From Codonopsis lanceolata (lineage: Eukaryota; Streptophyta; Magnoliopsida; Asterales; Campanulaceae): a stretch of 64,000 nucleotides of DNA. The notes under the pieces are model-generated. The model made no database searches. It saw nothing but the letters and a program-made list of their open reading frames with translations, and was not told the origin of the DNA. This document shows positions 34,670 to 46,848 of this stretch, piece by piece. Position 1 is the stretch's first letter. Each line of letters begins with the position of its first letter. Both the position numbers and the translations under genes were made by a program. Location of the stretch: assembly GCA_013146195.2 (NCBI GenBank), contig CM028377.1, positions 67,119,501 to 67,183,500 of the forward strand, in the 5' to 3' direction.

Positions 34670-35080
34670 GATCATGACACCAAATGGCAAATGTTCTTTG
34701 ATGGGGCAGCCAACAAACAAGGCTTCAGCATAGGAATCGTGCTTAGTTATCCAACATATTCTCATACTCCTTTGACCATAAGATTGGAGTTTCAATGTTC
34801 AAACAACACTCCCGAATACGAAGCTTGCATTGCCGGTCTAGAAGAGGCTCTTCAAAGAGGAGCAAAGTAATTAGAAGTCTTTGGTGATTCTGCCTTGATT
34901 ATAAATTAAATTGAGGGGAAATGGAAAACACAAGATCCTCGGCTACAGTTATATCATGCTCGATTGACAGCTTTAGCAAAAAAGTTTAATGATATCTTGT
35001 TCCATTATATTCCGTGAGATAGAAATCAATTTCCCGATGCTTTAGCGACATTAGCTTCGTTGGTCAAAGTTCCAGCATAG
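34670..35080 (+). pseudogene. Second (plant-type) RNase H of the Tat lineage
   Basis: After the Ty3 RNase H the protein continues WQMFFDGAANKQGFSIGIVL (catalytic Asp in FDGA), EFQCSNNTPEYEACIAGLEE (catalytic Glu in EYEA) and, after a stop at 34868, VFGDSALIIN (third Asp). This additional RNase H of the bacterial/archaeal type is a hallmark of Tat elements. Stops at about 34868, 34906 and 35020 break it. Confidence 0.8.
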
Positions 35081-35229
35081 ATCAACATTCAACCATTTGT
35101 GCTCGGGAAGAAAATAACCTCTGCCTACTGCTTCACAATTAATATAGTTCTTGACAAAGACCATGAACTCTAGTACTTCGACATCTAGAACCTACTCAAG
35201 AAAGGAGTTTATTAAGAAAATTTAGAAAA

Positions 35230-36098
35230 AAAATCAAGGAAAAGTCTTTCTACGAAGATAGGCATCACAATTTATGATGAACAGAGGTAGCCTATATAAA
35301 ACGCATTACCAAGGATTAAATCTTCTATGCATAGATCAGGTCAAGGCAGAACGAGTCATGGACCAACTACATGGTGGTACTTGTAGGCCACACATGAATG
35401 GGCATAAGCTTTCAAAGAAAGCAATTAGACAAGGATATTATTGGAGTACGCTAAAATCGATCAGATTTAGTGGGGCCACCGTGACAAATGCCGCCGCCAA
35501 TCTACAAAGATGTTCCCCTGCATATACTATACAACTCCACGGCTCCCTACACCTTCTCAACAAGGGGAATTTACGTCATAGGTCAGGTTCACCCAAAAGG
35601 ATCAAATGGCCATGAGTATGTCCTAGTAGTTGTTGACAACTTTACAAAATGGGTAGAAGCTGCTTCCTACAAAGTGCTGAATGCCAAGAAAGTATCCGAG
35701 TTTTTCAAGACAAATATCATATATCATTACGGAGTGCCTTTTGAAATAATCTTCGATATTGGTACACACTTCGAGGGAGAAGTAAACCGATTACTCAATA
35801 AATTCAAAGTGCAGCGACATAAGTCCTCCCCATATCGACCACAGGTCGATGGTGCTATCGAAGAAGCCAACAAAATAGTAGAAAACATTACCAGAAAGAT
35901 GGCTAAGACAGGAAGAAACTGGCCTGATAATATTTTGTTAGCACACTGGGGCTATTCCACCTCAATTCACACACCTACTGGGGCTACGCCATATTCTTTG
36001 GCCTATAGAATGGAAGCAGTATTGCCCATTGAAATTGAGGTCCCATCATTGAGAGTAATGATGGAAGCAGATATAGCCAAGGTTGACTGGATCAAACA
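35230..36098 (+). pseudogene. Integrase of Tat element B, N-terminal and core parts
   Basis: Seen: MDQLHGGTCRPHMNGHKLSK and KAIRQGYYW (the His pair), then in a shifted frame C-H-R-D-K-C (the Cys pair). A second frame follows with VLVVVDNFTKWVEA (first Asp), FEIIFDIGTHFEG (second Asp; the usual D-N-G is D-I-G), SPYRPQVDGAIEEANK (catalytic Glu) and YGVPF. It stops where solo LTR 2 is inserted (36098/36099), and the frame resumes at 40410. Confidence 0.85.
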
Positions 36099-39000
36099 TG
36101 TGACGACCCGACCCGGATCCCAAGACGAGATCCCAAGGTCGTGCCATCAGGACAAGCTAAGGGACAGACAAGCACATGCTAAGCATAATGGTGCGAGTCA
36201 AAAGACGAGCCAACAACCTAAAGACAAGAAGACATAGCCATAACGGCGATACAGGATAACAAAAACTAAAACCTGCGGAAGCTAAACCACAATGGGACCC
36301 GAGCTAACAAGCTCCTAAATATAAACAACCAAAGAGATAGTAAATCTCTCGGCCCAAAAATTCGACGCACGTGACGCAACATTAGACACGCACAACAAAC
36401 CATCGGCAACCAAGGTCGGCAACTATTAAAATCCCAACCTGATAAACACCACTCAACGACTACAACATGCCGGAGGAACAATTCAACCATAACAATATAA
36501 TCAATGCTAAACCACCAACCAAATCTCACGACAAAAACTGTCGGAGGTAGGAACAAAAATAATACCAAAACTAGAATAAACGAGCCACACATGCTCGAAA
36601 TGACAACGGGAATAATTCTAAGGATACAAAAGCTCGGATATACAACCGGCTCCCAAATACACAACAATAACATAATACTACAATCTACCCAAGTAAAGTC
36701 TACATAACTTTACATCCGAGTCTCACTGATAAATAACAACATTAATAATAAATAACTCCAAGCTTATGGCTTGGAAGACCACCTGCTAGAAATCGCTATC
36801 CGAAGTGACCGCGCGTACTAACGGGATCACTGCACACACTAGGGAAAACAATCACACGGAGTGAGTCATAATGACCCAGTAAGTTTCTAAATGCAACTAT
36901 ATGGCATATTATGTCATGGCATGGCATAATGTGCAATCATATAAAAATCATGGTATCATGATAGTATACCAACAAGAAACATGTACTTAATTTTTAAAGC
37001 ACATAAACTCACATAAATCATGTAACATAATATCTTTCATATAAATGCTCATAAATAAACATGTGTAGCAAAAAAAACGTAAATCGAACCGTTACAATCA
37101 AATCCGGGTTCAAAACCCAACCAACTTACCATGAGATCCAATCTCAAACCAAGATCCGGGCTCAATACCCAATCAATCATACCTCGGGTTTCGTCCCCAA
37201 TAATCACAACTCATCGGCTTCCCTTAATGAGTACTCGCTACATTCATCCAGCCTCCGGATGAGAAATGGGAGCTCGAAAGTAGGCTAGATGGCTCTCTCT
37301 CGAGACCACATCCCACTATTGGCCAAATAGTGAGGAGAAAGGACCAATGCAACGATTCATAGCCATTGTTTCCAAAGACTATGAATCGTCCCATTGCCGA
37401 CACAACAACCAAACCCGCCAGCTGGACTTAAACCAAAACGATCAAGTAGATATTTACTTGCATAAACCAATGAGACCAAATTCATTATTATCGAGCTCAT
37501 TAAATCATGTAGGACATAATGCTCTACAACAATTCATAAACCATGCACATAATTGCATATAACCACGTAGGACATAATGCTCTACGAAATCTCATAACCC
37601 ATACATATATTTGCATAAGAACAAGTAGGGCATAATGCTCCACGAAATCCCATAATTCATGCACATATTTGCATATAATCAAGTAGGACATAATGCTCTA
37701 TCAAGTATCATGAACAATGCATATATTTGCATATAACCAATGTGTTTAACTAACTTACAAGTTTAGTTCAAAAACTACATATTGAGGTACTCATTATTCC
37801 TCAAGTCATCAACCAAGTCAAGTATAGCATACAAGCTTAATAAAACATAATGTGAGGTCTACCATAATCCTCAACTCAAATCAAACTAAAGACTACTACG
37901 TTAGTCTCAAAATATCCACAATTCAAGACTTATTATTTTAGTCTTTATTTTAAGTACACCGGACTCAATCATAGTCCTAATCGTCATACATGATCGACAT
38001 CACCAATTCCATGCTCAATAACAACATGACTACTCCGTAGTCACTTTCTCACAAATGTTTTCATATACACGCAACCAAAATCCTTACGGAGAGAATTCTT
38101 TCTTATTCTTCACTTAATATACCCGCGACCATACGTAGGTCTCTATTATCCCATGCTCTAGCAAGCATGCTCAAGATATATTTCTAATAAGTCTCCACGA
38201 CATGAGTGTCTCCATTAGACACAAATCAAAAACCCGGTGCGCACAAACATAACCCAAACAAACCCAAACATTGTAGGGTTTCAACCCAAGGCTCTTTATC
38301 ATTTTATTGGCCTTATAGCGACTCCGTTGAGTCTTACTAACACATTTCATTCTTTTGTGTTTCATAAATCCACATCGTAATAATTCATTAAAGTTTACAA
38401 CCAAATCCCAATAGTCGTTCGGGCTTAATTCCCAAGCATAAAAATCCATAAGGTCATCATAATTATAATTCCGTTTAAAGTTTGGAGACTAAGCATATAA
38501 CAACATTAATCAAACGAAATCCAATCGTCGTAGGATTTCAACCCAAGTTCGTTTAGCATATTATAGAACTTATAGTGACTCCGTTGAGTCCAACCTACCC
38601 TTTTCCAAAATTTAGGGCATAGAAGCCATGGGTCTCAATATCCCCTATATTCATAATTATCATCAATAGCCATCCTCCCAAGTTCGTTGAACTCACATAA
38701 ACCCAACAAAACATTTATCAATGCACATAGAACAATTTCATCAATTTGAGCATAACCTCCTTTAGTTCACCTTACCAATCATATTCTCCAAAATATGATT
38801 TAATCACACAACATGGTCTAATATACTCTACTAGACATATATAACATAATAATCATGCTTACCATCATGTTAATAAACCAAAACATCATTAGGGCAAAAA
38901 TCCCCTTCCAAGTATCTCTACCAATCAAGCTCAATACCCATGAACAATTCACATAGCCAAGTTTAATAGACCATTTAACAAGTGAATTTCATATAAATCA

Positions 39001-40409
39001 AAGTCTCACATAGGTTCAACCAAGCTCTATCAACAATTGGAAACCTAGGGTTCATGGCATCTCTAACAACCCTAGAAATTGCATCCATTGACCTCACTTA
39101 GCAAATATGATTGTTTCCCTAGGGTCAATGGAGCCAAAAGAAGGAGAAAGAGGGGTAGAAACTTACCTTTGTTCAGCCCTCTCAAGCCACAATCCCGAAA
39201 TCCTTGGTGGTGGGTGTTGTTCTCTTCAATCCCCTCTTCAAAACTATGGTGTAGCTTGAGAAATGAAGGTCCCAAGCTATGGCCTCCAAAATTGGGCACT
39301 CAAGAACCCTAAAAATCTCCTCTCTCAAGCTCTCCCACGTTTTTGTGAAGTGTAGGCAGAAAATGAGAGGTTTAAGTGTTGTTTTGTGTCTTATATATGA
39401 TAGAAACTAAGTGGGTGTAAGTTAGATTAGTGGGGTGTTTCTCTTTAATTAACCACCTTAATCTCACCCTAAAACTCTAATAGATGGTTAGGACAAATCA
39501 TAAGACACTTAGGAAGGTTTAGGATTAGTTTAGGATGGGTTTGGGTGGGGATAGGATAGGCAATTGGGTGAAATGGGTGAAAAATCCCGTAACAGCACAT
39601 CAGGGACCCTTGCGGTCGCATCCTAGGAGTATGATGCGAGCGCATCATACTAGTCCACACCATACACCCCTTTGTTGATTCCTTGCTCGGTTTCGATCGT
39701 TCCCGCATGCATCCTCGAGCCTAAAAGCTTCAAAATGGATCACAATTGAACCCTTAAAGTCCTCAAACATTAAACTAATCCATCCAAGTCTCAAACCACT
39801 TTTAACGTAGGTCTAAACTCCCATAAACAACACCCGAAACAACTCGGGGCAAAACCGACGCAAGACGTAACAACTTGCTATCGAAACGTCGAATAAAACC
39901 ACAAACCGATGGGTAATAACCCATGATTGTAAACACCTATAAGGGCTACAAAATAGGCCTGAATGACTCTCAGATGAAGAACAACAAATAGGGGAAATAA
40001 GTTCCCAAAAGATGAGACGATCGCCCGGCTCAATCTCAAACTACGCGAAAAGGAGAATTGCTATTCTCGAAGTGTCAAAACTTCACGAGACTTAATGAAT
40101 GCATCCAACTAGAAGTCTAATAAATCTAAACATGTTATTTAGTCATCATGTAAAGATCTAGGACCAAATCGAGGTCAGGAACACAAAACCCGAATAAACT
40201 ATCAATCGCGTCGCATTTCGACTATCGTCGGGTTACGACTTTTGACTTTAGCAAGTCAAAAACTATATGACATCTCTTAAAAGTGTTTTGGTCTTAATGT
40301 GATCTCTCATACACATTTAGACTCTCTCACAAACCAAACGAGCAATCAACCAAAGAAGAAATGCGAGCATTGCATGCAATTCAAGCTAACCGGGAATCGG
40401 GATCTTACA
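36099..40409 (-). mobile_element. Tekay-like chromovirus solo LTR 2 (4311 bp)
   Basis: In plus-strand reading it runs TGTGACGACCCGACCCGG to GGGATCTTACA. The 5-bp target duplication AAACA is at 36094-36098 and 40410-40414. It contains no coding sequence. It is diverged from the LTRs at 15718 and 40993, longer by about 0.8 kb, and probably a different subfamily. It has a TATATAAG box (39398-39391, minus), a CCTTGCGGTCGCATC palindrome at 39609-39648 and a four-copy minisatellite. It splits the integrase of Tat element B. Confidence 0.9.
37505..37740. repeat. Minisatellite, four copies of a ~59-bp unit
   Basis: The core GTAGGACATAATGCTCTAC recurs near 37508, 37567, 37625 and 37683, each followed by CAT and ATTTGCATATAA. 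It lies inside Tekay-like solo LTR 2. Confidence 0.8.
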
Positions 40410-40725
40410 AAACAGCTCTACGATGAGTTAGCACTGTGAGATGAACGAAGATTACTAGCCTTAGAGCACACTCGAGCATACCAAAAGCGAATAGCTTGAG
40501 CTTTCAACAAAAAAGTCAAAAGCCAAAGTATTCAAGTAAGAGATTTGGTACTCCATTAAAAACTCCTAGTTATGTGGACAATAGGGGAAAATGGAAGTCT
40601 CCATGGATGGGACCATATATTGTGAAACAGGTACAGTCAGGAGGCACTGTTTTCCTTACTAATCAAGAGGGGGAAGATCTCGTTCAGCCCTTCAACATGA
40701 ACAAGCTCAAGCGGTACTATGCATA
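40410..40725 (+). pseudogene. Integrase C-terminal part of Tat element B
   Basis: This continues the frame broken at 36098: DERRLLALEHTRAYQKRIA, then after a stop AFNKKVK. In a shifted frame it has WKSPWMGPYIVKQVQSGGTV and FNMNKLKRYYA, the usual C-terminal end of Tat integrase before the stop. The match across the LTR confirms that solo LTR 2 is a clean insertion. Confidence 0.8.
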
Positions 40726-40992
40726 GGCCATGATATGTCTAAGTGATCAAGTTAATGTTTCTTTCTTCAGCTCGCTAGATTGAAAACCCGAAAGGGCGGT
40801 CTAGGGTAATGTTAGAGCATCTGAAAAAAGAATATACAAGGAGAGATTAAGGCTCGCAAGGTTGAAAACCCCAAAAGGGCGGCCTGGGCAAAAGGTAGAG
40901 CACAACAAAAGAAAATTTAGGAGAAGAAGAGAGAATAGTCTCCAACATATGGTCTACGGCAAACAATTTACAACTCATAACAGAAAACAGGT
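40726..40992 (+). other. Tat element B region downstream of pol
   Basis: Two diverged copies of CTCGC(T/A)AG(A/G)TTGAAAACCC followed by AAAGGGCGG(T/C)CT(A/G)GG (40770-40805 and 40852-40890). This block is common just after pol in Tat elements. The 3' LTR is absent because the Tekay element begins at 40993. CAGGT (40988-40992) would be one half of its target duplication. Confidence 0.6.
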
Positions 40993-43900
40993 TGTGGCGA
41001 CCCGACCCGGATCCCAAGACGAGACCCCGAGGTTGTGCCGCCTAAATAAGGCACGTAATGAAAACAAGTAGTAAATAGTGGGTAAGGCCATAACGGCGGT
41101 ACGCCAAAAACTTTAACACATGCGGAAGCGTATTATAATTAAACAGTGGCGCCCGAGCTAACAAGCTCAAACTAATACAACCTTAGAGATAATGAATCTC
41201 TTGGTCCAAAAATAAAATCATGTGACGCAACAATAGGCACATATAACAATTTATGGCAATTATAAATCAAGTCATCGGCGACGTTACGGCCGGAACCCAA
41301 CATTAAACTAAGTCTACAACTCTAGTCTAACATGCTTAACGGCTAAAAACATGCCGCATAATGAACATATTTAAACAAACCAATACATGGTTAAAACAAC
41401 AAAAGCATGATCGACATAAATACATAGGCACGACTAACATATGTCGGCTCTCAAAACAATAAGTACTAATTAAACAAACGCATCAAGTCTTGCTACCCCA
41501 CATAAAGTTTATATAACTTTATGTCCCGTCGTCCTTGCCAACAAAAAGAGTACTAAAATTAACAAGGTAGCAACCTCGTCACAAGCTTCTTCAATGTAAA
41601 ACGATAATCACTTCGATCCGCTCGCTCGGCTCGGATCTAGGGAAAACAATCAAAACAAATAGGAGTAAGTCATAAAGACTTAGCAAGTTACTAACATAAC
41701 TTCCTGTCATGGCATCATGCTCGACAATAATAATTCATGCAATTGGCATAATATACATTTCATAAATAATCATGTCAAGGCATTCATACTTAACAATCTT
41801 GAATATTATGTTATCAACAAGTATAACATTTCATTAATTCAATCAACCATCATTTCATATCATATCATATTCACGTAGCACATTATTCACATATAAGCAC
41901 TCGTGAGTCAATTCATACAAAAGGGAGGTGATATCGTTACCCTTTTCCCATGCATGTCGCTCCTGCAAAAACATGTGCCAAACTTATGTGTCCTCGATAT
42001 CCTTTCGTGGATATCGACGCCCCCGAGACATTTCCGCCGAGTTCCGATAGTTATCAAAGTCATGTTTCCATACTACAACTAAGATCAACTACTTCCCTAC
42101 CGTGGCCATCGATAGGTGTGTATCCGGCGCGGCGATCCATCAAAATCACGAATCTCACAATTCGTGAAGATGATGCATCGTCCCGCCCCAAAGACTCAAC
42201 AAACCGACTCCAGCTGGACTCAAACTTCAAGCACACGTAATTCATATTCATATGCTCAAATAAGTAGGCAAGTACTCTACAATCATCTAGTCATGCTTTT
42301 AATTCACAACTAGCACATAATCACATTAGAGGTAAATCAAGACTCTAATCATCAAGTGTTCTTCATACACTTTAAAAATGCTTGGAGGCTTAACCTCCAT
42401 TAATACTACCCCAAAATTCGTAGGACTTAGGCATATTACTCCTTAATGTCATACTAACCCAATGGTCAACTCCGTTGAGTTATAATCAATCTTTCAAAAT
42501 TAAGGTATAGAAGCCATTGGCCTCAATACTCTCCTATGTCCATACTAACGTAATTAAATAGGTTACTAAGGTCATTAAACCCATAAAACCCCAATCAAAC
42601 AATCAAGTATGAAACATAGAATCAAAGTCACAAACTAGGCATATACATTCTTGTCATTTCATCAAATATGCACCCAACACTTAAACAACAAAGTAGGGTG
42701 ATTTATCATACATTACCACACATAAATAGCATCCTAAACATGGTTTACAACCTGTTTATAATCTGATCATACAACTAAAAATGTAACATTTAGCATGTAC
42801 GTGAACATAGCATCTCAACAAGTCTCACTATTTCATCAAACATGCTCCCAATGCTTAAACAACAAGGTAGGGTGATTTATCATACTTTATCACACATAAA
42901 TAACATCCTAAACATGATTTATAACCTGTTTATAACCTGTTTATAATCTGTTTATAATCTGATCATACAACTAAAAATGTAACATTTAGCATATACGTGA
43001 ACATAGCATCTCTACAAGTCTCACTATTTCATCAAACATGCTCCCAATGCTTAAACAACAAGATGGAATGATTTATCATACATTATCATACCTAAATAAC
43101 ATTAAAATCATGACTTACAATCTGATCATAATCTGTTTACACAACCCAAAATACATCATTTAGCACATACGAGATCATGGCATCTCTACAAGCCTAACTA
43201 TCTCATCCAATATGCTCCCAACACTTAAACAACAAAGTAGCATGATCTATCATACATTACTACACCTATATAACATTAAAATCATGGTTTATAATAGGTC
43301 TATAATCTGTTCATACAACCCAAATTCATCACATAGCATAAACTAGAACATGGCATCTCTACAAAGTCCTATGTGCTCTCATTGACCTCATATAGCAAGA
43401 TTGTTTTCCCTAGGGTCAATGAGGCTAAAAGAAATAAGAAGAGATGTTGTAACTCACCTTAAACAAGCACTACAAGATGTACAAAAACGTCCATACAAGG
43501 GTGGATAAGTGTTCTCCTTGCTCTCCTCTTCACTTCTACGGTTCGGTTTTGGAAATGGCTTCCTCAAAGCTTGGCCACCATTGATGAACTCTCAAGAACC
43601 TTCAAGAACTCCTCTCTAACTCTCATGAAGTGATCAGCCACGAATTTGGAAGTGAATGACTGATTTGGAAGGCTTAGTGGAAGTATTTGGTCATGCAATG
43701 GCTGAAGTGGGGTGGGGGAAGGTGTCCAATGCATGGCTTTGCATGTTGGATGTCTTTCTTTGCCATGTGTTGTACATGCATTCAAAACATTTGAAACTTG
43801 TCAAGCATGCATGAGAGGATGTGTAGGACGAACTAGGATGGTTTAGGGTGGGTTAGGTTGGGTTTGGGTGGGGTTTGGTTGGACAAATTGGAGAGATATC

Positions 43901-44490
43901 AAAAATCCCGTAATCTGTCAACAGGGCTTGATGCGGTCGCATGGTGATGAACCCATGCGAGCGCATGGTCTCAGCAATCACAAATTTTCCATTTTGCCCC
44001 CTTGCTTGTTCTAGGCCTTTACCCTTGCACCCTCAAGTCCTCCAATGCACAAAATGGTCCAGAATTCAACCTTAAAGTCCTCTAAAAGATAACCAAGGAA
44101 AATCAATGATCAAACCCTACTCAAACAAGGCTAAGAACTTAGGAAAAACACTCCCGAACGACAACCGAAAAGGTCAAACGGAGAAGGGTTAACGCTCGAA
44201 TCAAACTAGCGATCAAACCGACGATGCAACTAGCATTCAACCAACATCTAAAGCGTGTTAATGATGTTATGAGTGGTCTCTAACATTTATCCAAGTGTTT
44301 ACAACATAAAACACAAACCCGAGTTTCATAACAACTCGTGAAGGAAAGGTGAATACGAGCATCCCAAACGACGTCAATGATCATGCCATCAACTTTAAAC
44401 ATATAAGTGAGCTAAGTTAACATACTAATGATGATTATTAATGTATGAACTCATGCAATAAACATGCAAGCAATAAACTAGGGTTTTACA
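40993..44490 (-). repeat. 3' LTR of Tekay element C (3498 bp)
   Basis: In plus-strand reading it runs TGTGGCGACCCGACCCGG to AGGGTTTTACA. It lies directly next to a polypurine tract and a Tekay-type integrase on the minus strand, so it is a true 3' LTR and identifies the two related solo LTRs. It holds a tandem repeat array (42655-43370) and a TGCGGTCGCATGG palindrome at 43929-43968. Confidence 0.9.
42655..43370. repeat. Tandem array, four ~175-195-bp units
   Basis: Units begin near 42657, 42831, 43026 and 43201 with TTTCATCAAACATGCTCCCA or variants, then CTTAAACAACAA and TTTATCATACATT. Length differences come from an inner TATAACCTGTT / TATAATCTGTT short repeat (42920-42965). Confidence 0.85.
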
Positions 44491-44941
44491 TTCTCCCCTA
44501 CTAATAGGAATTTAGTCCCTAAATTCTTACCGTGATCTTCAAACAAATGAGGGTACTTCTCGCGCATCTCCAACTCGGTCTCCCAAGTCGCTTCCTCGAT
44601 CTCATGATTCTTCCAAAGAACCTTAACCAATGGAATTGTCTTGTTCGTCAATACTTGCTCCTTGGTGTCGAGAATCTTCACCGGTTTCTCAACATACGAC
44701 AAATCAGGCTGAAACGAAATCTCCTCATACGCAAGAACATGCGAATCATCCTTAAGGTACTTCCGAAGCATAGATACGTGAAACACATTATGAATGTCCG
44801 ACAATGATGGCGGTAAAGCCACCCCATAAGCCAAACTCCCAACTCGCTCAAGAATCTCAAAAGGTCCAACGAACCTCGGTGATAACTTTCCTTTCTTCCC
44901 AAATCTCTTAGTACCCCTTCTCGGCGATACTTTAAGAAACT

Positions 44942-44943
<2 letters not shown>
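44478..44943 (-). pseudogene. Tekay integrase C-terminus with chromodomain
   Basis: The chromodomain of chromoviruses directs insertion into particular chromatin. Seen on the minus strand: FLKVSPRRGTKRFGKKGKLS and PRFVGPFEILERVG (GPF/Y module), LPPSLSDIHNVFHVSMLRKY, VEKPVKILD and VLTNKTIPLVKVLWKNHEIE followed by EATWETELEMREKYP (chromodomain-like block). This order is that of the Tekay (Del) lineage. The frame runs through the polypurine tract and ends at a TAG inside the LTR (44478-44480). The visible part has no stops. The upstream side is cut by the LINE poly(A) at 44944. Confidence 0.9.
44491..44503 (-). other. Polypurine tract of Tekay element C
   Basis: TAGTAGGGGAGAA on the minus strand immediately before the LTR start TGTAAAACCC. 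Confidence 0.8.
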
Positions 44944-44978
<35 letters not shown>

Positions 44979-46748
44979 GAAGCAGGGCGGCACCTGCGAG
45001 ATTTATTAAATAAGGAAAAAGAATACAAACTTGAGGGGGACAACCAGCCTTACCCTTTGAACGGGGGGACAAAGGAGCCTTACCTCGAAAAAGAAATACA
45101 TCTGATCGAAAAAACTCAAGAAATACGAACATAAGGAGTTTTCCTAGCATCTAAAGTAATAAGACCTTTAATAGCACGAGGGATGTCAAAATCCGAGTGG
45201 AAATAAAAGTCTGCCTGAGAGTCACAAGCCAAATTAGCAAAGCTATCTGCAACTTTATTAGCTTCCCTAAAACAGTGCTTGAACAAATAACGACCTTGGG
45301 TACGAAGTCGAAAAATATCTCGGTATAAATAAGCATATTCCCAAGGATATTTATGGTTCTCGCATCACCGTCATGAATAACCTTAGAATCAATTTCGATA
45401 AGAACATCTCGATATCCTTGCTCATAAATCCAAAGAAGACCAGAGTGAAGGGCTCGCAATTCAGCCATCATGTTTGTACCATGGCCATAATGATTGGAAA
45501 AAGCATAAATGCAATGGCCATTAGAATCACGTAAAATGCCACCACCTCCGCAAATTCCCGGGTTACCTCTACTAGCCCCATCCGTATTCAACTTGAAACA
45601 ACCGAAGGAAGGGCTCTCCCAGAAAACAGCCAGTATAGTTACTCTCTTTCGCTGCCCATAAGAAATTTTAGATGTGATTGATAAATCCGATATGTAATAA
45701 TTTTCAGCTTGAAGAATGTCTCTAAGATCCGAATTAATGAAAGAGATCAAGGAGTGAACTGATTGCTTAACTCCTTCAAAAATCCACGCTTTAAATTTCC
45801 ATATGTGCCAAAGAATGAGCGCTGGCACCAAGATAAAAACTTTGGATTTACGATGAAGCCACCAAGCAAAGCATCGTTGGGAGATGATTGCAGGGGAGGT
45901 GGGAACACCGAAGATAGAATGAAAGTAATTCCAAACTCTAGAAGCTGTTTGGCTTGAAGCAAAAACATGTTCAAAAGTCTCTATGTGTCCTGAGTCACAA
46001 GATACATTTTGAAGCCAAAAATCAAACCTTTTCTCCAAAGACCCTCATCAATGGGAAGACTATACAACTAAAGCCTCCAGAGAAAAACACTTATCTTCTT
46101 GGGCAGACTTATGCCGATAAAATCAATAGAGTAATCTATTTGACCGTGCGAACAATCGAAAAGAGCTGAATTTAAAGAGAAATCACCAGAGTTGCCTTTC
46201 CAAAGAAGCTTCTCCGATCCTCTTTTATGGAGAGATAAACTGGAAGAAATTGTGTCCAAACCGGCTAACGCGAGAATGGACGGAAAGTCTCTCGAAGCTA
46301 ATATGCTAATTTGGGCGCTTATCAAGAGAGAGATTATGAATCCAAAGATCAAACCAAGGGGAGCACCACCTTGCCAATGATCCAAAAAAATATGAGGGGC
46401 TTGATCTCTAGCTTTAAGCATCCTTCGCCATATGTGAGAACCTTTGAGGATACACAATTCGGGTGAAGAGGAGAGCAATATCCGCGACTAGAAAAGAGGA
46501 CCAAAGATTGAAACGAATCTCCACCATAATTTCATACCGTAAGCTTTTATCAAATCCGACATAGCATTAATCCTGTGCCCGTTAGCTTGCCCAAGAAATC
46601 CAAGGATTCTTATTTTTCCTTCCAATGAATTCCCCAAGAAATTAGAGAGAATTCTATCAATCATAGCCACAATGTAAACGGAGGATCGAGCGAAGCTATC
46701 TCGATAGCAAGTGATAGAGGTGAGAACATGCTTTATAAGAGTAATTCT
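44944..46748 (-). mobile_element. L1-type LINE 3' part with poly(A) tail
   Basis: Non-LTR retrotransposon on the minus strand. A run of 32 A (T on the plus strand, 44975-44944) marks its 3' end. About 175 bp of 3' UTR precede it, then ORF2 sequence. It continues upstream to the assembly gap, so its 5' end and target duplication cannot be seen. It is inserted in the integrase of Tekay element C. Confidence 0.85.
45151..46670 (-). pseudogene. LINE ORF2 C-terminal region: zf-RVT and RNase H
   Basis: Seen on the minus strand: LGFLGQANGHRINAMSDLIK (46670-46488, RT tail), KISVFLWRL (46068) and CDSGHIETFEHVFASSQTAS near 45980 (the C...E..HVF.SC-like zf-RVT region). An RNase H follows: LNTDGASRGNPGICGGGGIL (first Asp), MAELRALHSGLLW (Glu) and LIEIDSKVI (second Asp). 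After that the frame degrades. An RNase H at the C-terminus of ORF2 is typical of plant L1 elements. Several frame changes show it is dead. Confidence 0.85.
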
Positions 46749-46848
46749 NNNNNNNNNNNNNNNNNNNNNNNNNNNNNNNNNNNNNNNNNNNNNNNNNNNN
46801 NNNNNNNNNNNNNNNNNNNNNNNNNNNNNNNNNNNNNNNNNNNNNNNN
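46749..46848. other. Assembly gap (100 N)
   Basis: Exactly 100 N, true size unknown. It hides the upstream LINE border and the rest of Tekay element C. Confidence 0.98.

Noticed and set aside
36099..40409. Full LARD-type element with two LTRs
   Set aside because: No primer site, polypurine tract or internal second LTR was seen between TG and CA; alignment with the single LTR at 40993 fits a solo LTR.
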